DNA of 64,000 bases from XN24 sp035514535 (GCA_035514535.1 DATKAZ010000002.1:49036-113035), one strand, 5' to 3'; counted from the stretch's first letter, positions 38,969 through 47,833 are shown. Notes: generated by a model from the letters alone, not told the origin. Numbers and translations are program-made.

Positions 38969-40762
38969 ATGAGCGAGCAGCCGAACAGCGACGAGGAATC
39001 GACCGGCGGCGATCCGCACCGGCCGCAATCCGCGCTGCGGCTCCCCGGGGGGCAGGTGCCGCTCGTCGTCGGCGTCACCGGGCACCGCGACCTGGTGCCC
39101 GCGGAGATCCCCGGGCTGCGCGCGCAGACACGGGCCTTCCTGGAGCGACTGCGCCGCGACCATCCCGACCTGCCGCTGGTCGTCATGAGCCCGCTGGCGG
39201 AGGGCGCGGACCGCCTCGTCGCCGAAGAGGCGCGCGCGCTCGACATTCCGCTGATCGTGCCGCTGCCGTTTCCGGCCGATCTCTACGAGCGCGATTTCGA
39301 GGCGCCCGGGTCGGTCGAGGAGTTCCGGGCGCTGTGTGCCGGGGCGGAGGTCATCGAGCTGCCGCTGCTGCCCGGCGACAGCGTCGCGACGATCGCCGAT
39401 TACGGCCATCGCCGGGACGCCCACTACGCACGCCTGGGCATCTACCTGTGCGCGCATTGCCATATCCTGCTTGCGGTCTGGGACGGCAAGGAGTCAGACA
39501 AGCTTGGCGGCACCTCGCAGGTCGTCCGTTTTCACCACTGGGACGAGATGCCGGGTTTCGTCGCGCGCAGCGAGAGCAGTCCGCAGATCCTGGCCGAGGA
39601 CGAGAGCGACCTCGTCTGGCATCTCGTCTGCTCCCGCGACCAGCCCGACGGCGCGCCCGCCGCTGGTCTGCGGCCCCTCGAAGGCAGCTGGTTCACGACC
39701 GACACGGCCAGGCCGCGCAGCGAGGAACTGCCGGCAGCCTATCGCTCCATCTTCGAGCGCACCGCGGAGTTCAATCGCGATGTGCGACAGTTCAGCGAGC
39801 GGATCAAGGCGGAGTCATGGCCGCTCCTCGCCGAGACGGCGCCGGCCGGAGTGGCCGCGGTCGCGGCCCCGGTGGACGCCATGTTCCGCTCCGCGGACTG
39901 GCTCGCCATCCACTACCAGTCGCGCGTGACGCGGACGTTACGCGCCCTCTACACGCTGGCCGCGCTGATGGGCCTCGCCTTCATCGCCTATTCCGACCTG
40001 CCCGGCCAGGACCTGATGGTATTCCCCTTCCTGGCATTTTTTGCCGCGGGCGTGGTGATCTACCGCTTCGCCGAGCGCGGCAACTGGCATCGCAAGTACC
40101 TGGACTACCGCGCGCTCGCCGAGGGCCTGCGCGTGCAGTTCTACCTCGTCTCCGCGGGGGTCATGGCGGGCCGCACCACCAAGTTTGCGCACGACAATTT
40201 CCTGCAGAAACAGGACGTCGAGCTCGGCTGGATCCGTAACGTGATGCGCTACTCAGGGCGGCTCGGCGACATTTTGCCGCAGGGGCAGGAGGGCGTCGAA
40301 TTCGTGGTGCGCGAGTGGGTCGGCACGCCCCATCCCGGCAGCGGCCAACTGGCCTATTACGAGCGCAAGGCCGTCGAGCGCACCGGCTTGTGGCGCCTCA
40401 CCCAGTCGCTGAGCATGTTCTGCCTGTGGGCCGGCATTTCCGTAGCGGTGATGATGGCGGTCTTCGGCCGCTACATCGAAGGCACCTTGAACGACCTGGC
40501 GATCGTCCTGATGGGCGTGTTGCCGCTGCTCGCCGCCGTGCGCGAGGCCTATGCGCAGAAGCGCGCCGAGAAGGAGCTGATCAAGCAATACCTGTTCATG
40601 GCACGTATTTTCGGCAATGCGCGGCGGCGGCTGGCAGGCGCGGACTCGGATGCCAGTCGACGGCAGATCCTCAAGGCACTGGGCGATGCAGCGCTGGAGG
40701 AACATGCGCAATGGCTGCTGATGCATCGCGAACGGCCACTGGAACTCGGCCGCATGTCGTAG
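38969..40762 (+). CDS. SLOG-like domain plus 2TM-effector-style membrane protein
   Basis: 597 residues from ATG 38969 (38957 also possible). The N-terminal domain has VPLVVGVTGHRDLVPAEI, VVMSPLAEGADRLVAEEARA, IVPLPFPADLYERDF and GIYLCAHCHILLAVWDG, a SLOG-type nucleotide-binding Rossmann core akin to the central domain of the cyclase protein at 30687 (both have GH, then a S-x-x-A-x-GAD motif and a LP(F/Y) strand). Two membrane helices (YTLAALMGLAFIAYSD; FLAFFAAGVVIYRF) follow near 330-375, and another pair (MFCLWAGISVAVMMAVF; LAIVLMGVLPLLAAV) near 490-530, then an amphipathic helix EKELIKQYLFMARIFGNARRRL. This layout recalls SLATT/SMODS-associated 2TM effectors that form pores on nucleotide binding. 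Function is inferred. Confidence 0.75.
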   Translation: MSEQPNSDEESTGGDPHRPQSALRLPGGQVPLVVGVTGHRDLVPAEIPGLRAQTRAFLERLRRDHPDLPLVVMSPLAEGADRLVAEEARALDIPLIVPLPFPADLYERDFEAPGSVEEFRALCAGAEVIELPLLPGDSVATIADYGHRRDAHYARLGIYLCAHCHILLAVWDGKESDKLGGTSQVVRFHHWDEMPGFVARSESSPQILAEDESDLVWHLVCSRDQPDGAPAAGLRPLEGSWFTTDTARPRSEELPAAYRSIFERTAEFNRDVRQFSERIKAESWPLLAETAPAGVAAVAAPVDAMFRSADWLAIHYQSRVTRTLRALYTLAALMGLAFIAYSDLPGQDLMVFPFLAFFAAGVVIYRFAERGNWHRKYLDYRALAEGLRVQFYLVSAGVMAGRTTKFAHDNFLQKQDVELGWIRNVMRYSGRLGDILPQGQEGVEFVVREWVGTPHPGSGQLAYYERKAVERTGLWRLTQSLSMFCLWAGISVAVMMAVFGRYIEGTLNDLAIVLMGVLPLLAAVREAYAQKRAEKELIKQYLFMARIFGNARRRLAGADSDASRRQILKALGDAALEEHAQWLLMHRERPLELGRMS

Positions 40763-40835
40763 GGCCCAGCTTCCAGCGTCCGGGGACCCGGCCGCCGACC
40801 GGCACGGCAAGACTCGAAACAGCGGGGATAGGCCC

Positions 40836-41222
40836 ATGATCACAGCGAACCAGCTCGTGGCCCACGCGGTCGGCGACTACCTGCTGCAGAGCGAGTGGAT
40901 GGTACGGGAAAAAGGCCGCAGCAACGTGGCCGCGCTGGCCCATGTCGTCGTCTACACGCTGCCGTTCATCTTCCTTACCCAGCACCCTGTGACCCTGCTG
41001 GTCATCGCGGGCTCGCATTTCGTGCTGGATCGCTGGCGGCTGGCCCGCTACGTGGTCTGGGTCAAGAACTGGCCATGGCCCGGGAGCTTGCCGTGGCGGG
41101 AATGCAAGGAGACCGGCTACCCCCCCGATACGCCCAAGTGGATGGCGACCTGGCTGCTGATCATCGTCGACAACACGCTGCACGTGCTGATCAACGGCGC
41201 CGCCATCACGTATATCGGCTGA
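40836..41222 (+). CDS. DUF3307 membrane protein
   Basis: 128 residues with three or so hydrophobic segments. The N-terminal motif LVAHAVGDYLLQSEWMVREKG, then ALAHVVVYTLPFIFL, FVLDRWRLARYVVW (His/Asp in SHFVLDRW) and LLIIVDNTLHVLIN, are diagnostic of DUF3307. The family is of unknown function, common in phages, plasmids and chromosomes. It lies 73 nt after the SLOG-membrane gene on the same strand and may belong to it, or be an independent gene. Confidence 0.82.
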   Translation: MITANQLVAHAVGDYLLQSEWMVREKGRSNVAALAHVVVYTLPFIFLTQHPVTLLVIAGSHFVLDRWRLARYVVWVKNWPWPGSLPWRECKETGYPPDTPKWMATWLLIIVDNTLHVLINGAAITYIG

Positions 41223-41334
41223 TCCCCGCTGCGCGATCATGCGCCGGCCGGGAGCCGCCGACCGCCGCGTTATACTTGGTGGCGGGCCGCGCGTATTGCG
41301 CCGGCCCGGCAGGTTCAAACCAGGAGAAGGACAA

Positions 41335-41922
41335 ATGGGCACCGTGGGATGGCTCCTTGTGGTCGCGGTCGGCATCGTACTGGGATACGGCATCGGCAGG
41401 ATGTGGCCCGGATCCGCGGCAAAGATGACCGAGCTGCAGCGGCAACGCGACGCGGCGCACGAGGAGCTGCGCGAGTATCGCAAGGACGTCAGCACGCATT
41501 TCGAGCGCACTGCGGCGCTGTTCGACAAGGTGACGGCCGATTACCAGGGCCTGTACGAGCACCTGGCGCTCGGCGCACGCCGGTTGAGCGCGATCAGCGG
41601 CGAGTCCGACGACACGTCGCTGGTCGAGCCGGAGCTGCGCCGCCTCGCGGAGCCCGGTGAGGCTTCAGCACGGCCGCAACTCGAAGCGGAGGAACCGGAT
41701 GCGCCGGAGGAACCGGGCTTACGGGAGGAACCCGACGTAAGGGAAGAACCGGAAGTAGCGGAGGAACCCGCCGCACCACAGGAACCCGCCGCACCACAGG
41801 AACCCGCCGCACCGCAGGAACCCGCCGCAGTGGACGAGCCTGTCGCGCAAGACGACCCCGATGCAGCGGAAGAACCCGACACACGGGAAGCAGGCAAGCC
41901 GCCGAAGGACACTACCGGGTAA
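41335..41922 (+). CDS. zapG: ZapG/YhcB (DUF1043) family inner-membrane protein with Pro/Glu repeat tail
   Basis: 195 residues, ATG 41335 with AGGAGAAGG upstream. One N-terminal membrane helix (GWLLVVAVGIVLGYGIGRMW) and a cytosolic coiled coil (LQRQRDAAHEELREYRKDVSTHFERTAALFDKV, quoted in part) are the YhcB/ZapG core that links cell division and envelope growth in gammaproteobacteria. The usual DUF1043 tail is replaced or extended by an acidic proline-rich stretch with repeated EEP and PQEPAA units (about residues 120-190), encoded by 18-bp repeats. Such a tail is probably disordered. It precedes the patatin gene by 35 nt. Confidence 0.85.
   Translation: MGTVGWLLVVAVGIVLGYGIGRMWPGSAAKMTELQRQRDAAHEELREYRKDVSTHFERTAALFDKVTADYQGLYEHLALGARRLSAISGESDDTSLVEPELRRLAEPGEASARPQLEAEEPDAPEEPGLREEPDVREEPEVAEEPAAPQEPAAPQEPAAPQEPAAVDEPVAQDDPDAAEEPDTREAGKPPKDTTG
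41764..41832. repeat. 18-bp tandem coding repeat in zapG
   Basis: Two exact copies of GAACCCGCCGCACCACAG, a third with one change (CCGCAG), and a truncated fourth encode EPAAPQ. They form the Pro/Glu-rich tail of the ZapG-like protein and are prone to length variation. Confidence 0.85.
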
Positions 41923-41957
41923 CGGCCGTGACGCCCGCACGCCGCCCCGGCCCGAGC

Positions 41958-44222
41958 ATGCATCCGGCGGGGCGCAGGCTCGGCGCCGCCGCCTGCGCCG
42001 TGTTGCTGGCGGCATCCTGCCTTGCACGGGCCGACACGCCGCAGGACAGCGAGACGACGACGACGGCGCGGCCCCGCATCGGGCTCGTGCTGGGCGGCGG
42101 CGGCGCGCGCGGCGGCGCCCACATCGGCGCGCTGAAGGTGCTGGATGAATTGCACGTGCCCATCGACTGCATCGCAGGCACCAGCATGGGCGCGCTCGTC
42201 GGCGCGACGCTGGCCGCGGGTGCCTCGCCCGCGACGATCGAGCGCGAGTTCGCGGCCATTGACTGGGCGGAGACCCTCGGCGCACAGGGCCAGCGCGCGC
42301 TCGTCCCGATGCAACGCAAGCTGGCGGGCACCACTTACAGCAACAATATCCAGTTCGGCGTGTGGGGCGGGCGCCTGCACGGCGACGGCGGTTTTTTCTC
42401 CACGCAGAACGTGGAAGCGCTGCTGCGTATATTGGTCGGAGGGGCGCGCGATAGCGACGATTTCGACGCGTTGCCGATTCCGTTTCGCGCGATCGCCACG
42501 GACCTGACGGCAGGCGAGATGGTCGTGCTCGACAGCGGCGACCTGACACGGGCGATGCGTGCCAGCATGGCCGTGCCGGGTGTCTTCGCGCCGGTCGTCA
42601 CGGGCGACCGGGTGCTGGTCGACGGCGGCCTGATCCGCAACCTGCCGGTGGACGTAGCCAGGGAGCTGTGCGCCGACGTGGTGATCGCCGTGATGCTCGA
42701 CCTGCCGCTGCCAAGCGCCGAGGAACTTCGGTCCGTCTTCGCCCTGGCGGGCCGTTCCATCGACGCGATGGTCGTCGCCAACGAGAAGGTTCAGCTTGCC
42801 ACGCTCGGAGACGAGGACGTCGCGATCGTCGTGCCCGTGGGCGATATCGGTTCGGGCGACTTCGCGCGCGTGCAGGAAGCGATTCCGCTCGGTGAGAAAG
42901 CGGCGCGCGCAGTCGCCGAATCGCTGCGGCGCTACGCGCTGCCGGAAGCGGAATACCGGGCCTGGCGCGCGCGGGTGCAGCGGTCGCCCGTGCCACCGCA
43001 GGAGATCGAAGCGATTCGCTTTCGGCCGCTGCAGCATGCCTCGGCTGAGTACTTGCTGACGAGGCTCTCGGCCCGGCCCGGCGACACGCTGACGCTTGCC
43101 GCGCTGGAGGCGGACATGAACCGCGTGTTCGCCAGCGGCGATTTCTCGCGCGTGGATTACCGCCTCTTGCCGGGCGCCGGCGACGCCCGGGTGCTGGAGA
43201 TCGACGCCGTCGAGAAGCCCGGCGGCAGTGATTTCCTGCGCTTTGACCTCGGCCTCGCCGGATCTACCGGGGGCGACACGCTGTTCACGCTGCGCGCCGA
43301 GCACCGGCGCGAATGGGTCAATGCGCTGGGCGGGCAGTGGCGCAACGCGCTGCAACTCGGACAGCTCAGCGAACTCGAGACCGCCTTCTACCAGCCGATG
43401 GACGTGCCGCAGCGCTATTACGTCGAGCCCGGCATCATCCTGCGCCGCTCGCTGGAGGACGTATTCGTCGACGGCGACCGCCTCGCGCGCTTCGAACTCC
43501 TCGAGACCCAGGCGCGCCTGGACGTCGGGCTGAACATCGGCAACCACGCCCGCCTGCGCTCCGGCCTGCGATGGGGCATCGCGGACTTCAACCATAATAT
43601 CGGCAATGCGACGCTCATCGGGCGCGACTCGACGCGCGATACGAATGTCGTGCTCGGTGCGCTGTACGACACGCGCGACGCCGATGCACTGCCGACGCGT
43701 GGCAGCTTTGCGCAGCTCGAGTACACGAGTGCGGGCCACTGGCTGGGCGGAGAGCAGTCCTACGACGTCGTCGAGGGCGTCCTCGCCCACTCGCTGCGCT
43801 GGGGCCGGAGCGTAGTGCATCTCGCAGGCGGGGCCGGCCATACCGTCGACGGCGAGTTGCCGCGCCACCGCGATTTCCGCATCGGCGGCGTGCGCAGCTT
43901 CCCGGCATTCGCGCGCGGCGAGTTGCGCGGCGAGGGATACTGGTCGGGGTCGGCGACCTGGCTGCTGGAGGTGGCAGATATCCAGGCTCTCTTCGGCCAG
44001 GTGTTTTTCAGCGGCTTCGGCCTCCAGGTCGTGCGCGTCCATGACCGGCTGGACGGGGCGCCCGAGGATACGATCCTGGGCGCCTCGTTCACTCTCGGGG
44101 CCAGGACGCCGGTCGGCCCCCTGCTGTTCACCCTGGGGGCCGCCGACAACGGCAACGTCCAGTTGCATCTCGCGCTCGGGCGACCGATCGCCGAGGGCTC
44201 GCTGCTCGATCGACTACACTAG
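41958..44222 (+). CDS. Patatin-like phospholipase with POTRA and outer-membrane barrel (PlpD type)
   Basis: 754 residues from ATG 41958; a GTG at 41928 would extend the signal peptide N-region. The signal peptide (LGAAACAVLLAASCLARA) is followed by a patatin domain with oxyanion hole GGGGARGGAHIG, nucleophile GTSMG, and the catalytic DGGLIRN dyad partner. A POTRA-like domain (IEAIRFRPLQHASAEYLLTRL) is at about 345-430, and the C-terminal third is a 16-strand-like β-barrel of the BamA/FhaC kind (RIGGVRSFPAFARGEL contains the family's (V/I)RG(Y/F)-like loop). Type Vd autotransporters secrete the lipase to the surface. It may modify host or competitor membranes; target unknown. Confidence 0.9.
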   Translation: MHPAGRRLGAAACAVLLAASCLARADTPQDSETTTTARPRIGLVLGGGGARGGAHIGALKVLDELHVPIDCIAGTSMGALVGATLAAGASPATIEREFAAIDWAETLGAQGQRALVPMQRKLAGTTYSNNIQFGVWGGRLHGDGGFFSTQNVEALLRILVGGARDSDDFDALPIPFRAIATDLTAGEMVVLDSGDLTRAMRASMAVPGVFAPVVTGDRVLVDGGLIRNLPVDVARELCADVVIAVMLDLPLPSAEELRSVFALAGRSIDAMVVANEKVQLATLGDEDVAIVVPVGDIGSGDFARVQEAIPLGEKAARAVAESLRRYALPEAEYRAWRARVQRSPVPPQEIEAIRFRPLQHASAEYLLTRLSARPGDTLTLAALEADMNRVFASGDFSRVDYRLLPGAGDARVLEIDAVEKPGGSDFLRFDLGLAGSTGGDTLFTLRAEHRREWVNALGGQWRNALQLGQLSELETAFYQPMDVPQRYYVEPGIILRRSLEDVFVDGDRLARFELLETQARLDVGLNIGNHARLRSGLRWGIADFNHNIGNATLIGRDSTRDTNVVLGALYDTRDADALPTRGSFAQLEYTSAGHWLGGEQSYDVVEGVLAHSLRWGRSVVHLAGGAGHTVDGELPRHRDFRIGGVRSFPAFARGELRGEGYWSGSATWLLEVADIQALFGQVFFSGFGLQVVRVHDRLDGAPEDTILGASFTLGARTPVGPLLFTLGAADNGNVQLHLALGRPIAEGSLLDRLH

Positions 44223-44270
44223 TAGTGGCGGGGCGCCAACGCCCCGAAAGATCGAAAAAGGAGAATCGAT

Positions 44271-44681
44271 ATGGCCAACCACAAGATCGAAGACCTCGAG
44301 GGCGTCGGCGACGTCCTCGGCAAGAAACTGCGCGCTGCCGGCATCAAGGACACCGAATCCCTGCTGGCCGCCTGCGCTACGGCCAAGCAGCGCACGGACC
44401 TCGCGGCGAAAGGCGACGTATCCCCCAAGCGGCTGCTGAAATGGGCCAATATGGCGGATCTTTATCGCATCAGCGGCATCGGCTCCGAATATGCCGAGTT
44501 GCTGGAAGAAGCGCGTGTGGACACGGTACCGGAGCTGGCGCAACGCAATGCCGCGAACCTGACGACCGCGCTGGCTGCGGCCAACGAGCGCAAGAAGCTG
44601 ACGCGGCGCGTGCCGACAGAGGCCGACGTCACGAAGTGGATAGATCAGGCGAAGAAATTGCCGCGAGTACTGCAGTACTGA
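44271..44681 (+). CDS. DUF4332 helix-hairpin-helix protein
   Basis: 136 residues, ATG 44271 with AAGGAG upstream. Two helix-hairpin-helix-like segments occur, IEDLEGVGDVLGKKLRAAGI and YRISGIGSEYAELLEEARV, followed by tandem short helices (LAQRNAANLTTALAAANE). This matches DUF4332, whose members have a DNA-binding-like fold of unknown function. It follows the patatin gene by 48 nt and is convergent with the PQQ dehydrogenase gene. Confidence 0.85.
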   Translation: MANHKIEDLEGVGDVLGKKLRAAGIKDTESLLAACATAKQRTDLAAKGDVSPKRLLKWANMADLYRISGIGSEYAELLEEARVDTVPELAQRNAANLTTALAAANERKKLTRRVPTEADVTKWIDQAKKLPRVLQY

Positions 44682-44715
44682 GCCGGCTTTACCGCACCTT
44701 GCGGGGCGCCGCGCA

Positions 44716-45819
44716 TCAGGGCCGCGCGGAGATCCGCAGCACGCGGCCCCGCGGTTGATCGGTGAGCACGTAGAGCGCGCCGTCGGGCCCGGTTTCGATG
44801 GCGCGCAGGCGAGCGCGCATCTCGTCGAACAGGGCCTCCTGGCCGGTAATGCGGCCGTCTTCGATCATCACGCGGCGCGCCTCCTTCGCGACCAGCGCCG
44901 CCACGAACAGGTCGCCCCGCCAGGCCGGGAACTGTGTGCCCTCGTAAAGCGTCATCCCGGCCGGTGCGATCGATGGAGTCCAGTGCAATAGCGGATCCTC
45001 CATCCCGGGCCGCGAGGTGTAGGGCGTGATGCGCGCCCCGGAATACTCGACGCCGAAGGTCGCCACGGGCCAGCCGTAGTTCCCGCCCGGCAGGATGAGG
45101 TTGATCTCGTCGCCGCCGCGCGGCCCGTGTTCGTGCGCCCAGAGCCTGCCGCTCGCGGTATCGAAGACCAGGCCCTGGACGTTGCGGTGACCGTAGCTGT
45201 AGATCTCCGGCAACGCGCCGTCGCGGCCGACGAAAGGATTGTCCGCGGGAACGCCGCCGTCGCGGTGGATGCGCACGATCTTGCCGTTGTGGCTGTCGAG
45301 GCGCTGCGCATCCTCGCGGAAATCCGAGCCATCGCCCAAGCCGATCACGAGGCTGCCGTCGGCCAGGAATGCGATGCGTCCGCCGTAGTGGGCCGCCGTG
45401 TTGCGCGGCGGGTCGGCGGTGAACAACACCTCGATCTCGCGCAGGCTCCCGCCCGCGAGGCGGCCCCGCACGACGCGCGTCGAGTTCGCCCGTGCCGTGC
45501 CATGGGCCAGCGACAGGTAGATCCAGCCGTTCTCCTCGTAATCGGGGTCCAGCGCGACTTCGAAAAGGCCCGCCTGGCTGCGGACAAAGGCCTCGGGCAC
45601 GCCTTGCACCGCTTCGGCCAGCAGCTCGCCGTCCTCAATGATCCTGAGGCGCCCTGCGCGCTCGGTGACCAGCATCCTGCCGTCCGGCAGGAAAGCGATG
45701 GACCATGGGTGCTCGAGCCCCTCGGCGAGGGTCTCGATACGATAGTCCTGCGCCGTCACCGGGCCGCAGGCGGCGGCGAGCGCCGCATAAAGAAGCAGGC
45801 AGGGGATGCGGAGCCGCAT
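44716..45819 (-). CDS. PQQ-dependent soluble glucose/sorbosone dehydrogenase family protein
   Basis: 367 residues, ATG 45819 with GGGAG upstream. The N-terminus MRLRIPCLLLYAALAAAC is a signal with a possible lipobox Cys18. The β-propeller family motifs are GLEHPWSIAFLPDGRMLVTER, YLSLAHGTARANSTRVVRG, AHYGGRIAFLADGSLVIGLGD, NPFVGRDGALPEIYSYGHRN and HGPRGGDEINLILPGGNYGWP, which include the PQQ-contacting His and Asp/Arg. It oxidises aldose sugars in the periplasm; YliI is the E. coli homologue. Genes for PQQ synthesis are not in the window. Confidence 0.93.
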   Translation of the reverse strand: MRLRIPCLLLYAALAAACGPVTAQDYRIETLAEGLEHPWSIAFLPDGRMLVTERAGRLRIIEDGELLAEAVQGVPEAFVRSQAGLFEVALDPDYEENGWIYLSLAHGTARANSTRVVRGRLAGGSLREIEVLFTADPPRNTAAHYGGRIAFLADGSLVIGLGDGSDFREDAQRLDSHNGKIVRIHRDGGVPADNPFVGRDGALPEIYSYGHRNVQGLVFDTASGRLWAHEHGPRGGDEINLILPGGNYGWPVATFGVEYSGARITPYTSRPGMEDPLLHWTPSIAPAGMTLYEGTQFPAWRGDLFVAALVAKEARRVMIEDGRITGQEALFDEMRARLRAIETGPDGALYVLTDQPRGRVLRISARP

Positions 45820-45929
45820 TGCGGTCTCCCAGTGGCGAATGAGAAGGCGATTTTAGCAAACGCCCTCGGGCGGGCGCCGTGCCCCGGACCACGCAAGGCA
45901 ACAGGTCCCGGGCGCGTTATGCTCCCGGC

Positions 45930-46382
45930 ATGCGCATCCTGCTCTCGCTGCGCGCCTGGCTGGCCGCGACGATCGTCGCCGCGGCGACGGGCAGCATCGT
46001 CCAGACCCAGGTCAACCTGGCCGCGATCACTGCGCTCGGCGCGCCCGTGCCGCCCGGCCTGCGCCTGCAGACCACGCTCCAGGACCTGGCGGGGTTCGCC
46101 CCCCTGCTGGCGGGCGTCACCGCCACCGGTTTTCTCGTCGCGTTCCCCGTCGCCGCCCTGTTCGCCGGCCGCTGGCCCGGGGCCAGGACGGTCCTGTACA
46201 CCCTGGCCGGCGCCGCCGCCGTCGGCACGGCCATGCTGGTGATGAACGCGGCGCTGCCGGCCACGGTCATCGGCGCCACGCGTTCCGTCACGGGACTCCT
46301 CGCGCTGAGCACGGCCGGCGCACTGGGCGGATGGGTGTTCGCGGCCTTGCTGCCCCGTCGCGACTCGCGGGGCATGGCATGA
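45930..46382 (+). CDS. Small integral membrane protein
   Basis: 150 residues, ATG 45930. Four hydrophobic segments are apparent (WLAATIVAAATGSIVQTQV, FAPLLAGVTATGFLVAFPVAAL, VLYTLAGAAAVGTAMLVMNA, GLLALSTAGALGGWVFAALL). No known domain is recognised. It is divergent from the PQQ dehydrogenase gene and precedes the DUF4920 gene by 94 nt. A membrane role is certain, function unknown. Confidence 0.75.
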   Translation: MRILLSLRAWLAATIVAAATGSIVQTQVNLAAITALGAPVPPGLRLQTTLQDLAGFAPLLAGVTATGFLVAFPVAALFAGRWPGARTVLYTLAGAAAVGTAMLVMNAALPATVIGATRSVTGLLALSTAGALGGWVFAALLPRRDSRGMA

Positions 46383-46476
46383 TGTCGCCGCGGCTTGTTA
46401 TCCTTCGAAGCTGTCGCCCGCGCATCCGGCGGGCCCGATTCACGCCACGGGGCCAGGCCCCGCCACAGGTGCACAC

Positions 46477-46968
46477 ATGAACAGATTTTTCGCATTGCTC
46501 ACCGTCCTGGCCGTCGCCGCCACGCTGCCCGCGCTGGCCGGCGAGGTCATTCGCCTGTCGGAGCCGGTCCAGACCGGCGACGGCTACGAGGTGTTCGGCG
46601 CGCCGGTCGACGACGTCGGCGAACCGCAGCGGCTGGCAGAAATCGTCGCGGCCGGCGAGCAGTACGCCGGCCGGCAGGTACATGCGACCGCCAGCGTCGC
46701 GCAGGTCTGCCAGAAGAAGGGCTGCTTCCTGATCGCCCAGGACGGTGAGGCCGTCGCGCGGGTGACCTTTGCAGACTACGGCTTCTTCGTCCCGACGGAT
46801 TCGGGCGGCAAGGAAGTGACCATCGTCGGCACTTTCAGCCGCAAGGAAATCACCGAGGCGCAGGCGCGCCACTTCGCGGAGGACGTCGGGCAGGATCCCG
46901 CGAAAATCGTCGGCCCGCGCGAGGAATACTCGATCGTCGCGACCTCGGTCGTGATCCCGACGTCGTAG
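46477..46968 (+). CDS. DUF4920 periplasmic protein
   Basis: 163 residues with a signal peptide (FFALLTVLAVAATLPALA). The mature part has QVHATASVAQVCQKKGCFLIA and FADYGFFVPTDSGGKEV, the DUF4920 core with an invariant C-x-x-x-G-C pair and F-x-D-Y-x-F-F-V-P segment. It ends EYSIVATSVVI. The Cys pair may bind metal or form a disulfide; the function is unknown. Confidence 0.87.
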   Translation: MNRFFALLTVLAVAATLPALAGEVIRLSEPVQTGDGYEVFGAPVDDVGEPQRLAEIVAAGEQYAGRQVHATASVAQVCQKKGCFLIAQDGEAVARVTFADYGFFVPTDSGGKEVTIVGTFSRKEITEAQARHFAEDVGQDPAKIVGPREEYSIVATSVVIPTS

Positions 46969-46985
46969 GGGAGACTGCTCAAGAT

Positions 46986-47036
46986 GGGGACACTGCTTTA
47001 AAGCAGTGTCCCCTTATTCCCAGCAGTGTCCCCTTT
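46986..47036. repeat. 28-bp perfect palindrome and partial copy, REP-like
   Basis: GGGGACACTGCTTT (46986-46999) is directly followed by its reverse complement (47000-47013), a perfect 14+14 dyad. A third arm, AGCAGTGTCCCCTTT, lies at 47022-47036. A related tract, GGGGACAGAAACCC, occurs at 48527-48540. Short GGGGACA-type dyads of this kind are scattered in gammaproteobacterial chromosomes and are linked to RAYT (REP-associated tyrosine) transposases. It lies between the DUF4920 and fetB stops and could serve as a bidirectional terminator. Confidence 0.7.
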
Positions 47037-47833
47037 CACGCGATCCGGTCGAGCCTGAGGCGCTCGCGCTCATCGAACAGCCGCCGGCTCGCGGCGCCCA
47101 CCGCAGCCACGGTGCCGAACCCCGTGCCGACGGCGATGAGCAGAAACACCAGCACCTGGTATTTGACGGCCAGGGCCGGCGGGCTGCCGGCGAGGATCTG
47201 GCCCGTCATCATCCCCGGCAGGCTGACGACCCCGGCCGCGGCCATGCCGTTGATGATGGGAATCATGCCGCTGCGCATCGCGTCGCGCCGCAGGTCGCCG
47301 ATGGCCTGGCTCCAGCTCATTCCCAGCATGAGGCGGCCCTCGATCACCTGGCGTTGCCGCCAGGCGCTGTCGGTGAGCCGGTCCATGCCCAGCGCCACGC
47401 CGGTCATCGTGTTGCCGAGCAACATGCCGAGCAGCGGGATCGCGTACTGCGGCGTGTACCAGGGCGCGGGGCCGATCACGACGATCAGTGCGAAGACCGT
47501 CACGGCGAACGACGAGACGAACATTGAGACCGTGCCGATGGCGAATGCCCAGCCGCCGGTCATGCGCCGCTTCTGGCGCGACATCACTTCGCGCCCGGCG
47601 AGCAGCAGCATGACGACCGCCATCAGTGCGATCCAGTGAAACGCCGCCACCGAGAACAGCGTCTCGAGCACGTAGCCGATGATGGCAAGCTGGATCACCA
47701 TGCGCGCCGCGGCAATCAGCAGGTCGCGCGTCAGCCCGAGCCGGCCGAGATGCGTGACCACCGCCAGTGCGACGACGAGCGCCGCGCCGATGCCCAGTTC
47801 CCACCACGTGAGCTCGATCAGGCCTTCCGACAC
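47036..47833 (-). CDS. fetB: FetB/YbbM-type ABC transporter permease
   Basis: 265 residues; GTG 47833 with GAGGAG 7 nt upstream and a 16-nt overlap with fetA. About seven membrane helices are present. UPF0014/FetB motifs: RMVIQLAIIGYVLETLF, LLLAGREVMSRQK, PLLGMLLGNTMTGVALGMDR, GRLMLGMSWSQAIGDLRRDAM, PIINGMAAAGVVSLPGMMTG. FetAB exports iron and protects E. coli from oxidative stress (family knowledge). No iron-regulatory box was identified. Confidence 0.92.
   Translation of the reverse strand: MSEGLIELTWWELGIGAALVVALAVVTHLGRLGLTRDLLIAAARMVIQLAIIGYVLETLFSVAAFHWIALMAVVMLLLAGREVMSRQKRRMTGGWAFAIGTVSMFVSSFAVTVFALIVVIGPAPWYTPQYAIPLLGMLLGNTMTGVALGMDRLTDSAWRQRQVIEGRLMLGMSWSQAIGDLRRDAMRSGMIPIINGMAAAGVVSLPGMMTGQILAGSPPALAVKYQVLVFLLIAVGTGFGTVAAVGAASRRLFDERERLRLDRIA

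Noticed and set aside
41541..44168. An 875-codon minus-strand frame
   Set aside because: It lies wholly antisense to zapG and the patatin gene, has low-complexity Arg/Gly/Ala-rich composition and no recognisable domain.
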